This document shows positions 25,494 to 38,283 of a stretch of DNA of 64,000 nt, one piece after another; positions within the stretch are counted from its first letter, which is position 1; every line of letters starts with the position of its first letter. This DNA is from Straminergon stramineum (taxonomy: Eukaryota > Streptophyta > Bryopsida > Hypnales > Calliergonaceae). Below the pieces are notes generated by a model. The model was given only the letters and a program-made list of their open reading frames with translations. It was not told where the DNA came from and did not search any database. The position numbers and the translations under genes are program-made. The stretch spans positions 4,094,501-4,158,500 of the forward strand of contig OY987268.1 of assembly GCA_963920665.1 (NCBI GenBank). Reading direction: 5' to 3'.

Positions 25494-28400
25494 ATGCGTC
25501 CTCGGATTCTTTTGGTGCTAACTTTCCTAGTCAGTCTTTTTGCTTCGACCTTGGGCGAGGACAACTCCCTGCACGAAGTGTTGAGAGTGGATGGGGGGCC
25601 TCCTGGAGTGGTATGGGCGGTGCAGGTGTCGGATATTCACATTAGCAAGTGGAAACCGGAGCGAGGACGATCGCTGAGAAGAGCACTTGGTCACACTCTC
25701 AAACTCATCAAACCTGCCGTTGTTTTGATCACAGGCGATCTCACAGGTACGCTATCTAAGTGCATCACCCGTCTTTGATCAAACCTAAACTAGGCAGGCT
25801 TTGGACATTCAGATGAAGTCGTGATTGTACCTGTTTGCAATAGAGGATACTCTGTTCGGTCACGTTAAGCATTTTATCCAATATATGTGAGTGTGTTGTC
25901 ATTGGGAGATCATTCAATAGAGCTCACTGGTGAGCTCACTCTGGGTATGACAAAAGCCAAACTTTCTTGGGGTCAATCCTTTCTCAGTCAATGTTTTGGA
26001 TGATTTCTTATGCAATTATTCAAGCACCCGGAGGTTGTAGATCACTAATAAAGAAGCAGTAGACAATGTCATAGAGCAGTGACCATAGATATTATTAGCC
26101 AAGTCATCCTAGTTGGAGGCCAGTCAAGTGTATTGGAAGAGATGAGTTGCTGTTGGTAATAGGGGTCAGTGTAGGAGAGGGGATTAGGTCCCTAACGACT
26201 TTAGTATCCTCTACCTTCCATTTTGCTAAACTCTTCTAGCTTGTTTGGAGCAGAAGCAAAGAATCAGGAGAACACCGCAAGCTGTCAATACGAGGAAGAG
26301 TGGATTGAGTATCGGGACTCTTTGCAAAAGGTGGTGGATGAAAGTGGTATCCCACTTAGACGGTTCTTTGATCTGCGAGGAAACCACGACAAGTATGGAG
26401 TCCCACTTCCTAGCAAGCTCGATTATTTCTCAAAGTACAGCATCAGCGCAACTTTGAATCGGAGCAGCCTTGTTCAGAGTGTTACTGTTGAGGTAATTCA
26501 TAATTATCTCCCAGTACTTTTCTTTTGTGAATTCAAATCTCTCTCTGTAGCATTTCTGTTATTGTGGCTATAAACAATTTCTGTATTACTTCTAAGGTTT
26601 TCTACAGAATCTCCCAAAAGGGTTGCATTGTTGAGTTTCATCCTCGCTCTTGACTTCCAACTTTTATATCTCGTGTTGTTCTACTGCATTGCTAGATTTG
26701 ATTAAAGATTTGGGCTTGTAGAGTTGCGATTATGCTACGGAATATTGCATCAAATACATTCATTTGTAGGAGGTGCGATGCAAACAAAAGTTGGTGGTGA
26801 TTTCATGTTCAACTTCTGACTTCCATATCTCTTATTGTGTTCCTCCAACGCTGGATTTATTTGAAGATTTGAATTCTCAGTGACCCTGAAATTAGTCGAG
26901 TGGTGTAGGGTATAGTACACGGGATTAGCAATTCCGGTACGCTCATTTAGAGTTGGTCCAAGTGAAATATAAGTTGGAAAGTGGGGTGAGACTATAACCT
27001 CTGTCATTTCATAATTAGAACCTGTTTTGTTTGATTTTTGGAACAGGGAAGAGATGGCCAGAAAATTTTGTTTGTTGGATTTGATGACTCCATGACTGTT
27101 GGGCTGCGGAGTCCCTCAAACTCATTCGGTCATCCTACAGATGAGCTTCTTGCACAGCTGGATATGCAGCTCAGGCGTTGGGACGATGCTGGAGGTATCA
27201 CTAAGATAGTTTATGGTCATTTTCCCATGTCCTTCACGACATCTACTGAATCTGGAAAGCGTCCTGAAGAGTTTATGGCCAACAATGATGTGGCAGCGTA
27301 CCTGTGTGGACACCTGCACACAAAGTTTGGCCGCCGTCTTTACCAGCGCCACAAGTACGGGATTCTCACCTTTCTAAGCCATTTCTCCTTTCGTTTGCTT
27401 TTGGTACATGCTTATGCACAAGGTGATGCCGTTGTATAATTACCTGCCTTATATTTCTTCCGAGTATCATTGACCTTCTTCTTTTTGAAACTTGTCAAGA
27501 ATCAATGTTATGCATGAGAAAGACCTCACAGTTACCTGATTTTGTAGCTGACTGTCTTGTTGCAGGACCAGGAACGGGGAATTTTGGGAGTGGGAAGTCG
27601 GCGACTGGCGCAAGAATCGCATTGTGCGTGTCTTGGCCGTTGACAACGGGGACACTTCCTTTGTGGACTTGGAGTTGATTCCACCGGAGGACAAATCGGA
27701 GGAGTACGTCATGCCGACATTCATTCTTCAGACGCACCCTCTTGATTCTCGCTTTATGCTTCCAAGTTCCGGGAAAGCAATGTCATCGAATTCAATTCGA
27801 GCTCTGGTGTTTTCCGAAGCAATCCCGATCTCTGTTATGGCCAGAATTTATGACTTCACGACGAAGCACTCACCGAAGTTGGTGAACGAAAGTTCCATGA
27901 AGCTCTTCAAGAAAGGGCAAGGAGGGGCGTACTATTATACTGCACCTTGGCGGTCTGAAAGATTCGGTCAGAGCTCTGGAAGGTTGAAGTACGCCATGCA
28001 GATTGTTGCGGAGGACAATAAAGGCAGCAGGCAGCACAGTGACATGCGTTTTTTCTCTGTTGAAGGCAAACCTGGAGAATTTCACTTGGCGCCGTTGGCA
28101 TTTATATTTTTCGGAGTCACCTGGGAGCGCGTCTTCCCTGTGCTGCTTTGGAGCATGATCAGCTTCTTAGTTTCCTGTTTGGTGATTCCCAAAGCATTCC
28201 TTCATCGGTTACAGAAACGTGGAGGGTATGGTGAATGGGTTACCTCAGTGTTCACTCCGGCCTCGACGACAAGTGGAGGTCTGGTGAAGATCGCCAAGGT
28301 GCCCTTCTGGGTCATGGTAGAAGGTGCCAGGAACAGGCTTCTCTGGGCTGGGATGTCGACCTACATGGTGTTTTTGATCCTGTTCCCATGGTTCTCGGGC

Positions 28401-29209
28401 CGGATTCTTGGAGATGACCACCCGCTCGGTTACATGTCGCTTCGCGGTTGGACAGGAGTGCAGCCCTCTCCTTCTGGTCTTGAATCTCTCTCTGGCTTAG
28501 GAGTTCCAGATATCATGGGAATCGTGCTACCATATGTATACGAGGTCGTTTTCCCTCTGCTGCTGTTGCTCTCGGCCCTGGCAGCTGAGAGAGTGGTTTG
28601 TGAATTCCACAGGATAAGACTTGAAAAGCTGCTGCACAAGAAGACGAACGAGATTCATCCATCGGAATCTTCCGTATCGAGAATGGCGGATCATGCTGAC
28701 AACGATGACTCTCTTTCTAAAGACCGTGAAGTGACTGGCTCTACTATCAAAGAGGAGACACAAGCAGATTCAGAAGCACCATTTTCTGAAAAGAAACGAA
28801 CCCGGCATGACGATCATTGCCGTCTCTGTAAGCGCGTTGTTCGCAAGGGGCTCGTTCTCGGCTGCATACTAGTTGCATATAATCACTGGCGGGTATGTAC
28901 TCTAGAGTCCTCACCTGATCGAGCACCTTTCCATTTTTCTTCAGCTGATGCTTCTTGTACATGGTTTTTCAAGTCCAACTGAGAGGGAAGTTGCTATCTT
29001 ATGGTGTCTGAATTTGCGTCTGTATGGATGTGTCAATTTCATCTCTCTTTATGTGGGGCTTACAGTTGTGCTCAGCGATGCTGGAAGCGTATGGACCGAT
29101 GGCATTGGTAGCTGCTCCAGCGTATGCGTGGGGCGTCCCTGCCCTTCTCATGATCACGATTTTCCAGACCTCAAAAATTAGGTCCAAACCGCCGCGCCTT
29201 GAACAATAG
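25494..29209 (+). CDS. TMEM62-like membrane metallophosphoesterase
   Basis: A calcineurin-like phosphoesterase fused to a membrane C-terminal half, like the plant putative metallophosphoesterase family related to animal TMEM62; its substrate is not known to me. Exons 25494-25746, 26254-26492, 27047-27354, 27566-28892 and 29066-29209 join in phase to 756 residues, close to the family's length. Metal-site motifs are complete: D47-I-H49, GD81-82, GNHD127-130, GH221-222 and GHLH252-255. A signal peptide or anchor (RILLVLTFLVSLFAS) opens the protein. A beta-rich region follows the enzyme domain, then several hydrophobic segments encoded at about 28090-29180. Acceptor 2 (GGAGCAG at 26253) was chosen over a nearer CTTCTAG because only it keeps frame and family similarity. 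Likely an ER or endomembrane protein. Confidence 0.92.
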
Positions 29210-31437
29210 CTAGAGAGTCAAATGGTGTTCGACTTTGGAGAATCGCGACTCAATCTGGACGCAAGCTAGGATGAGTCAACACTCCCCATAACATTTGAGT
29301 GAGAAGGTCTTTTTAACGTTGTTGCTGGTTCTACGTTGCTTAGAGTGGGGCCGATCAATTAACCAGAAGTGAGCAAGAGGGACTTCCTACGCCGTTGATG
29401 ACCGCCCTTAGACAATTTTCGTATGTATTCAGCTTAAATTCCAGAGCTCCTGGAACATTGTGCTCTACTTGGGACCCATTTTATACGAGTTCATCTTGCT
29501 TATTATACCTTGCTGCATGAAGAAATTGTGATTTCCATGCAAGAACTTTCTTAACTCCAGCTGCACTGGTTGGCAGTCATGCTCGATTCTTGTGCAAGAA
29601 TTCTCACGGTTGGAGCTGATAGTTTTTGCGTCTTCGGTGGTCTGGATTGTTCGTTTCACTTTGCTGCAGCTCACTTTGCTGAACTGTTACTTCCTGTTTC
29701 CCAGCGATTCGAGCGTTCTTATCGTGTGCTCTTGATTCTCAGCGTTCAGTTCATGTGCACGTGGCTTCTGACAGAGCAGGGCATCACGTATGGTGGGCCG
29801 GGGGGGGCGAAACATGACAGCGGGGTGGTTCCATTTTTGGTTTTCCAATTTTTCTGGTATTTTTGGAAATTAGCGAAATGGGACTCTTCTTTTCTGACAT
29901 TAGTAATTGTGTCGGCTCGTTTGGTTGGATGTGTTGTATCGAGAGTGTAGATTTTGCTATTGTGAGTCTAATCTATATTTCAGTCTACCCCGACTTGGTC
30001 TCAATTGAAGCTGCGCACGGATATTGACTTTGCAATACCCGAAGGATGTTCTGATTAAGCGGTATCTCAGCTTTGGAAAGTCTACTTCCCCATACCGTTT
30101 GGTCTACTTGGCAGTTTTATCAGTTGAATCCAACAAGGAGTCTGCAACTGAAGAAGCTTTAGAACGGGTTTCCAGTGGAGAATTCTTCCAGATCAATGCA
30201 TACTTTGGGGGAACGTACCCTTGTGTACATACCGGTACAATTCCACTTCTAATGTTATGTATTGCACTAAGGAAGTGGAGCTTGGTACTTGTGTGTAAGA
30301 AGCCCTTGGCTTTAAGTTACGTGGTTTTCAATAAAAACAGGTTTCACAGACATTTGCCTGATTTGGCACATGCTCCTTTTGAAGGGAACGTGGATGAGAA
30401 CAATTGTAGAAGTACGGCCTGGAAGTCAACGCAGGGAATCCTTAGGGTATCCATAAGACTCCGCAATGTGATAATTGAGCCCTGCAGTCGGAGATCTCTG
30501 AGTGGATTTGAGTTGGGTTTATTTGGGAGGAACTGTGAAGAAATTTGAGTTGTGATGATCAGAGAGTATCGGGAGTCTGTTACCAACGATTGTGAGGGCT
30601 TGAGAAAGTGGGTGAAAGAATTGCGGGTTGTGTTGTTTCAGGTGTGCGGTTTGAGAATTTACCCTTCAATTGTTGAGGTGGTGGATCAATTGTTTATTGA
30701 AGACACGATAAACCTGCATGCATGACAAAAGGATTTGAAATTGCTTTAATGATGACCTTATCAAATGTTTGTTTTCGTCTCCGCTATGTTTATCTTCTCC
30801 CATGTAGAGGTAAAAGTAACTGGAGAAGTATAAAATTTGGCTGATCATTGTTGGACAGTAAAATTTCATGAACTGTATGTACGGAGGAATTTTATCATAA
30901 TGCAGACTTGTTCTGAGAGGAAATTGTGGTGTCTCAGGGGAGGACATGGAGGAGCTTTAGCATTCCTTTTTCACTTGAATTGAAGTTTCCGCCTGCTCGT
31001 TGTGTAGACTGAATACTTGATAGCCTGGCAGTGGATTTTTTGGGGGAAAAGAATTGACGAGGTGTTTATCACATTGAAAGAGAAAACAAGCTCGGCTCTA
31101 CCGTAAACCCTAAACCAGGAGATTGGAGCGGGCTGTGAGATCCAGTTGTTCGAATTCCACGAACACGCTGAGGTTATTTTCAGATTAGATCAAATATTAG
31201 TCACTGTTGTAATGTACCTCTTATTCTGGAATTTCTTTGCAGGTTTTTGTCTCCTTACATTCTTCTCTCCATAATCGTTTAAAATCAAATTCATGAGTCC
31301 AACTGTATCTGTTCTGTCTGCAGGAATCACGGATGTGCCTCAAGAAATTCATATTTCAAATAGCTTAAAGCCGTCGTATCTAAGAGTATTTTCTGACTAT
31401 TGTTGGTTCAGGTGTGAATCTGGTTGTATAGAAACAA
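29210..31437. other. Intergenic region, no gene recognised
   Basis: Gene-like GC content but no recognisable protein. Frames of 126 codons (29570-29950) and 174 codons (30024-30548) lack known domains; the second opens with TTG rather than ATG. Part is probably 3' untranslated sequence of the phosphoesterase and 5' sequence of the lipase. Confidence 0.45.
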
Positions 31438-34400
31438 ATGTCAACCTCTGAAACTGCGTTAGAGGCGTTGGAAATCTGTAAGTTCTTGCAGATACTTTCA
31501 ATTCCTTGCAATTATGAAGAAAGTATATTCTCGTTACAAATACCTGAAACTCTTCTCTTGCTGCAATATTATGCAACCCACATGTCAAATCCGATTTTTA
31601 CTGAAACCCAGAATTGTGACCTCGTGTTCATCCGTGGCTTTTTGCAGGCGATCACTGTGCAGGGGAACATCAAGGTTCATGTAGTGTAGACAAGACATTG
31701 CTAGCGTTGTCAACCAATTTGAGGAGTAGTTTCCAGGGAACAAGCAGATGGAGCTTATCTGACACGACTGCGGGTCTGTTTAAGGTCTTCAATCTGCACG
31801 CTTTGAATTGTGCTACAGATACCTTCATCAATGGCACTGAAGTTAAAGATCGGTAATAATTCAATCAGAATGTTCTCCTTCTGTGGCGTCTATTTTGCTG
31901 AAAATCTAGGTATTTTCTGCTCTAGCCCTTAAAGGATCAAATTAGGCCTCATACCGTTTTTGCAGCTTTGAGTATGTCATTAGGGGGCTTTCTTCATTTT
32001 ATCTATTTTTTGACCAACAGATATTCTTCGTTGATTCTGTTGATAAAATTTGGGCCCATCTGAATTATTTATTTGTCAAAATATGATCAATTGAATTGGT
32101 TCTTTAAACCATCATTACTTGGTCTTTCATGGGTTAACCCTGACCTAACCATACTACAGTATATGGTTCCAGTAGATATCTACAGAAAAAATTGATTCGT
32201 AACTTCCGAGAGTAATTAATTAGCAAGCATTTTGGTATGTTTGTCGGTGCAGAAACGAATTAGAAGAGATGTTTGAATGGATGTGCTGGTCTCATGCTGC
32301 GTATGAAGATGACAAGCAGACGCTTACAACCAATTTGGAAGTAACACTGTTGACATGACCTTGTTAATTTATATATGGATCCATTTCTGTCATGATTATG
32401 AAAATATATTACGAAGGCTCATTTTTAAAGTCTTTAGATTAGAGAATCAATGGATTATGATTTTTTTTCAGCTAAACAAGAACGATCTGGTGAAGATGAT
32501 AACGAATTCAGGAATTAATAAACCTGCCTTCTTTATTGGAATTCACCATCTCCGAAAGTGCGTTGTCTTGGTCATTCGTGGGACGAATCAGATGCAAGAT
32601 ATATTCACAGACCTCTGCCCTCACAACAAGACATTTCTACAAGGGTAAGTCAACTCATTTCTGCTGTGCTCATTTTCTTGTGTTGTTGCATATCTAACGA
32701 GGTTTTAGTAAAATTGGATTATTTCGGGGAGTATTAGGCATCGAAGAGAATAATCTCTCTTGGAGAGGTCACCGTGATCACACAGGGAGGCTTCCATAAG
32801 ATCAGTGTAACCGCAGGGAGACCGCCCCGTGTAAAATATTCTCTTTGTGATGTTATGTAAAAGTTCCTGAAGGAATCCGATTTTACTTAAAACCTGGTGT
32901 CTGCTAAAATATTACTGTCAATGAGACTTCTAGTTTTAAATGCTCTTCGTATACATTGCGAGAGCTGAAGAATGTTTTGAAAGCTATTATGTCAGCACTA
33001 TGATATTGCAACTTTGCACGCTAGACATCATTGTGTTTGTGATTCAGGTCTGCCCACTCAGGCATGCTTGAAGCTGCAAAATGGCTTTTCGAGAATGAGG
33101 GTCAGACACTACAAAGCCTTCTTGTAAAGAATCTGGTTTGTACGCGAGACACATGTGGCTTAGTGGATGAGATAAAAGGGCTTGCAAATCATCGGATACT
33201 GTATTTTCATTGTGCTTCTTGACAAGATGGCTTTTCAGTATATTGTACGTTATGTTTGCTCCTGAGTTGTATCGTTTCAATGAAATGATAGAATTGTTTG
33301 CACAAGTGTCAGGGTTACAGATTAGTTTTGGCAGGGCACTCACTGGGTGCCGCAATCGCTAGTCTTTTAGCGATGATAATTCGTGCTACTGACGGATGGT
33401 TTATGCCAAAAGAACAATCTGGATTCTCTTCCTCTAAAACACTGTGTTGGGGTTATGGATGTGCCCCCTGCGTTGACCGCATATTGGCAGAAGCATGCGA
33501 TTTTATTTGCAGCGTTGTCCTTCAGGTTCTCTCTCCTGGTTCCGCAACTTAGGAGAAGGTCATAAGTAAGAGGCTTCAGTGTATTTAGCAAGTAGAGGAT
33601 TTTTCCCAATCGATTAGTTAATAAGAATTTACAGAGTGGTAACTTAATAAGAGCTTACTTATATTAAAATAAAAGATAACCTAATGAGATTTGTACAAAT
33701 TTGTAAATAGATTACATTCTTTGTTGGGAAGTGCTGACAATGGCAAGTCTACACACTTTGCCTGTAGGCAATTTCTGATGCAGGGTTTTCTGTAGCAGGA
33801 CGACATTGTGGCGCGTGTTAGTCCTGCTGCAGTTGAGGCTTTGCGCAATGAAATTCAGGCCACAAGTTGGTCTGTACTTTCCCAACCATTACGCTCTCCG
33901 TTTGGAAGATGTGGTCTGTATTCTGCATAACGTATTCTTGGCATAGTTTGGCTCAAAATGGAGCGCATTCACCGCATTCGGACATCACTATTTGTCCTAT
34001 AAGCAGGGTTTTTAGTAAAGCTAGTCCTTTTTAGGAACTTTTGAACATTATAAACAGAATCTTCCCCACAGTTCATGGAGAGGTCTTCCTGTGCATGGTC
34101 AAAGCGATCGTATGGAAGCTTCCCTTCGCGACAAGGAGAGGGCTTCCTGTGGCCGTTGTAATCATTTGGGAACTTGTCAAGCCTATCTATGTATCATTTG
34201 TAGGCCTCTGTGTGACCAATGCCACCAATGTGACCATAAAGAAACAATCTAATTCACTGGAAGCATTGTTAACTAGGCTAACAAAATTGATGTTAGTCTT
34301 GTGTCTCTTTTCAGGAGTGAAGTTGTGCAAGATGAAAGAGCAAAGAAGGTGTTGCAAACAATCGGACATATGGGGAGTATATTGTCCACAGGTGCACAGG

Positions 34401-35914
34401 CAGGAGCCGCTCTGTTCCAGACAATTGACAATCTTCGTACAACTTATGGGTCTAGGTTATCATCAATCAGTGCCACAACACAATGTAAGTTTTTCTCGCC
34501 TAGGCCTCGCCCGCAACAACCAAATAGCAATTTTGGTAAACTGGACTTTACTAGAACTACTTACTGAAAGCCCGCACTACTCAAATTGTTTTTTGGTAGC
34601 AAATAGATGCTAATTAATTCCTGCTTTCTTGCAACGAATTCACATCATTTCTACTTGTTACTTATCTCCCCAATATAGGATAAAGAAACTAATTATGCGC
34701 ATTACAATGGTTTAGAATGCTGAATCCACCCACACTAAGTAGCAGTAGTTAGCTAACTTGAAACCCTAATTCCCCTTTAGTTACCTTGCAAATGCATACA
34801 CACAATAGGTTAGTTAATTTACAACTAGAAAATGATCCTGACCACATCTGTTAGCTAATTGGCACTCCTTGCTTGGTGCGGGAGGGGCCTTTACAGCTCA
34901 AACATTTAGTATGAGGTTATTACACATAGAGACAACTGCGAATTTTCAACTTCTTTGCTGGGACATGAATTTCAGAACGAAATTTTGATTTATTTTGGGG
35001 TAATCCAGCGGTGAATATGATTGATTCATCCTCAACGAAGGCTGATCAAGCTTCCACTGAAACCGTTACCGTTGCTGAATCCATCACCCCCTTCACAAAG
35101 TTCGATAACGGTGAAGCATCTGAAAGTACTGGAATGGCTGCCCAAACTGTCATAGCCGTAGCAACTGGGTCTTCCATCAACATGGAGGAGCTTGAGAGAC
35201 GCCGTCTTTTCGTTCCTGGTATTCTGTATCACATCAAACGACTGAGGCAACACAAGGAAGGGACGATATCGCTTCCCACTTCCCCTGGGAAGTTCATGCA
35301 GGTATCCTTATGACTTTTACAAACATCCTAGGCTCTTCGTTTAATTAAAAGACTCAAAGGTGAGAAAATCTTTTCGGAACTTTCAAAAATATTCTCACCT
35401 TAACTCTTCAACACCCAAATTAGTTCTTAGATTTTTGCAAAATTTTGCATATATCCTTGTAAAAGTATACTAAGTTACTACCTCAATTTCATTAAATTGG
35501 TCATGAAGGAAGATTGTTTTCTGAAACGTCAGACATTACTTTTTAATGAACGAGAGGTTCTTCGAATGAAACATCAATCCGAAGCACTACGCTCAGCATC
35601 CAGAATATGGAATTTATGGAATTCAGGGTGCTTCAGGTTTCACTGTGAAAAAGAGTCTATCTACATCAATAAGAAAAGTTATGTTCTATGCATGAAATCC
35701 TCACCGCTAATGCGAAGGAAACGTCTGGTATCGTATGCAGGCACGTGAAGAAGCTTTTAGATCCTTGGAAAGCAAGTACGTGGTGGTTCGTGGCGTGGAT
35801 CCCAAGGAGCGGTTTGGCAGGATCATCGTCTCCAAGACCATGATTTCTGATCATAGCTGTCCGAGGTACATCAGGGGTCTTTCTCTTGCATTGAGCTCTT
35901 GCCCCAATTCTTAG
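31438..35914 (+). CDS. Class 3 lipase, Sn1-specific diacylglycerol lipase-like
   Basis: An alpha/beta-hydrolase predicted to cleave acyl chains from di- or monoacylglycerols. Ten exons: 31438-31477, 31648-31852, 32253-32340, 32472-32644, 33048-33135, 33313-33525, 33799-33869, 34315-34484, about 35009-35301 and 35741-35914, giving about 504 residues. The nucleophile elbow GHSLGAA (Ser208) is intact; upstream are the family's FEWMCWSHAAY and VLVIRGTN blocks, and downstream DDIVARVSP.A...LRNEI. After a low-complexity linker of about 65 residues come LFVPGILYHIKR and RIIVSKTMISDH, matching the plant C-terminal domain, whose His may complete the triad. The ATG follows an in-frame TAG. The start of exon 9 may be off by one base. 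The last codons overlap a dispersed repeat, so the extreme C-terminus is less certain. Confidence 0.88.
31920..32110. repeat. Dispersed repeat family 2, copy in lipase intron 2
   Basis: Shares with 35900-36100 a core reading TTTTTTGACCA..AGAT followed by TTGATTCTG and then CCCATCTGAATTAT. A further diverged copy is at 54840-55060. About 190 bp; no coding sequence. Confidence 0.55.
34562..34895. mobile_element. MITE-like element in lipase intron 8
   Basis: Bounded by TACTGAAAGCCCGCAC-like sequence and by GTGCGGGAGGGGCCTTTACA, which are imperfect inverted repeats. The body matches 53865-54258 in a ferroportin intron, including a GTTACCTTGCAA.TGCA..CACACA block and a TTAGCTAATTGGC block. Both copies occur in introns of unrelated genes, which implies transposition. 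Superfamily unknown; I could not define a target duplication. Confidence 0.6.
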
Positions 35915-36115
35915 GACCAAGTTCGGCCTCCTGTCTTTTGCTGGCAGTCTTGAGTGGGTAGTATGGTGACATTCTTTTGTCCAGTTTTATTTATTTTTTG
36001 ACCAGTAGATGAAATTCTCTTCATTGATTCTGGTCCTGTAAAATTTGATCCCATTTGAATTATATTGTTCATGTTAGATGAATTGTTCATTTTAATAACA
36101 CAAAAAAACTTTGAG
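35900..36115. repeat. Dispersed repeat family 2, copy at the lipase stop codon
   Basis: Second copy of the repeat at 31920-32110. It starts within the last codons of the lipase frame and continues past the stop, so it would lie mostly in the 3' untranslated region. Confidence 0.55.
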
Positions 36116-38283
36116 AGTTGAGCTGCTGATTGTTGCTAGTTATCTGTTGTGTAGAATCGTACGTTAAGTTTGGAAAAGCAAATTTTGTAATTGATTGTTT
36201 GCATAGAGATATTTGGGTTCAAGGCCATTATTTAGTTCAATCTCAACTTACGGAAGTTTTTGACAAATTGTCATTACTATAAATAGAATATATTGGGTTA
36301 AGTGGCCAGCATGTAATGTGTATCACTCCAAATTGTAGATATATCATTCCAGCAAAGATCATGTTTCTGTATACTTGGACTCCTAGTTACAACAACAATT
36401 GTAAAAAATCATGATTCAAATACATTTGAAACTGAAGGAATCCCAAGAAATTAGGTGCAATTCTTTGCAGTAATAAGCTGTTAGCATGTTAAAGTATATA
36501 ACCCTATCTCCTTTATGGAAGAGTAATCTTATTAAATATACAATTATGGAGATGGTTTAGGAGATTTTGTTGCCTTAAAGTTGTCCATAGTAAATATTGC
36601 TTGCCCCTAAAGATCATAATCTTCCCACACCTAAAAGCATCCAAAGAAGTGAGCAAAGTTTTTGTCATCAAATTTTGTAATTTTCATTTGCAATTAAAAG
36701 CATATTTGGGGGGCATTGTAAGAATAAATTATGAATTTTAAAAAGCACTAATTTCAGATGTATGCAAAATTGAGCATTTTGAGCCAAGTGTCTACAAGAG
36801 TAAGCCCCCTACAAAGTGTGAGAGAGTAAGCCTTGTAAAACAACTTTTCTAGACACTCAAATTTTGGTTAGTAGTCTAGGGTTGAAAATACCTTGTATTA
36901 TCATATACACTCCACTAAAAGCTAGAAGAACTTGTGGTGTGATTGAAGAGCCAAACCAACCAATATTATTTGTAAATAGTGAAATAAACCACTACTTGGG
37001 GATTTGTAAAAAAAAATACAAAACAATGTGGTTTGCCACTATACAAGTATAGTGTGTTAGTAGTGGAGAGGTGATTTTGCACCCTGGAAACAATAGATTA
37101 GAATATTGTGTCTCTTATAAATTTAATTAGGAACACAAGGAAATAAAAATCAATGCAATTACTTTGATGTTATTAGATTAATAGGGCATGAGCTTGCATT
37201 GGAATCTATACAATAGAACTTCTCTAAAGTGAACTTCTATAAGCCAATAATTAGTTCTCTAAAGTAAACTTTTAAAAGCCAATAACTGGCTCTCTAAAGT
37301 GATATTATTCCTTCAATTCCAGCCTAGACACATTGAAGATGTAAAACAAAAAAAAGTGCTTATATTGAATTTGGAAATTAGATGACTTTAGTCTAGGAAT
37401 ACTACAAAATTGCAATCCACTAAAAAAATCATCAATGCTACAATAACCTTTCTTATGCAATATTTTCTTCCGGTCCTAAGGCTACTACCTTCTAGAATAA
37501 TAGCCTTATGGAAGTTCTATTGTATGTCATGTTCTTGGTGTGTACTCAATACATTACAAATTTCATTTTCAATTCTAAAAGCTGCACTAATATGTCTCAA
37601 TGTACAAGGGGAACCATCTATGTGGAAATTTGCATTCAATGCCCTATAGCATATACTGTGTCACGTAGAGAACTTTACAAGTGGCACTATTTGTAAAAAG
37701 CTATACAAATGAATGATGTCACCCACTATTCTATTATTTATTAGTATTTGAAATATTGATAAAAAATATTAACCAAAAGTAAATATAATACTTGCCTACA
37801 ACATAATAGACATGTACAATAATTGCCTACTAAGGTGAGACTTTAGTGTAGTGTAAGAGGAGTGAGTTCAATTTTTATAATTGTCCAATCAAAATCAAAA
37901 CTTTGAAAAATTGTTGCTCTACATTCCAAAAAATTCTTATATGACCTTGAAAAATACACCCATTCATCCAAAAATCTGGAGACTTGCCCAGTCTAAGGCG
38001 GGTACACAACAACCGACGGCTAAGATTATTCATATCCACGGTGGATCCATTTTCCAGCTCCCCAATTCCCCCAACCGCACGATCCCAAGAAACGAACAGT
38101 CCAGATCCCCTGCCCACCCAATCCACAACCAACCAATAGAACTGCCCCGAAGCACACCCCCATCCCACGTTCATAGGACCCCACCCCACCCCACCCCTAT
38201 GACCGTGCCCTTCTCTCTCCCGGCTATGGTGTCCCGCTCCTCCCCCGCCTGCTTCTCTCTCTCCCTTCGCTTCCCCGAGCGCC
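36116..38283. other. AT-rich spacer with a short tandem repeat
   Basis: No gene. At 37221-37306 there are 2.4 copies of a 35 bp unit starting TCTCTAAAGTGAACTTCTAT. The last 400 bases become C-rich and are probably the promoter and 5' untranslated region of the decarboxylase gene. Confidence 0.6.
37221..37306. repeat. 35 bp tandem repeat, 2.4 copies
   Basis: Copies at 37221-37255 and 37256-37290 differ at a few bases; a third partial copy follows. Confidence 0.8.

Noticed and set aside
26223..26253. CTTCTAG at 26239 as the exon 2 acceptor of the phosphoesterase
   Set aside because: It gives the wrong phase with exon 1; the AG at 26253 keeps frame and matches the family sequence.
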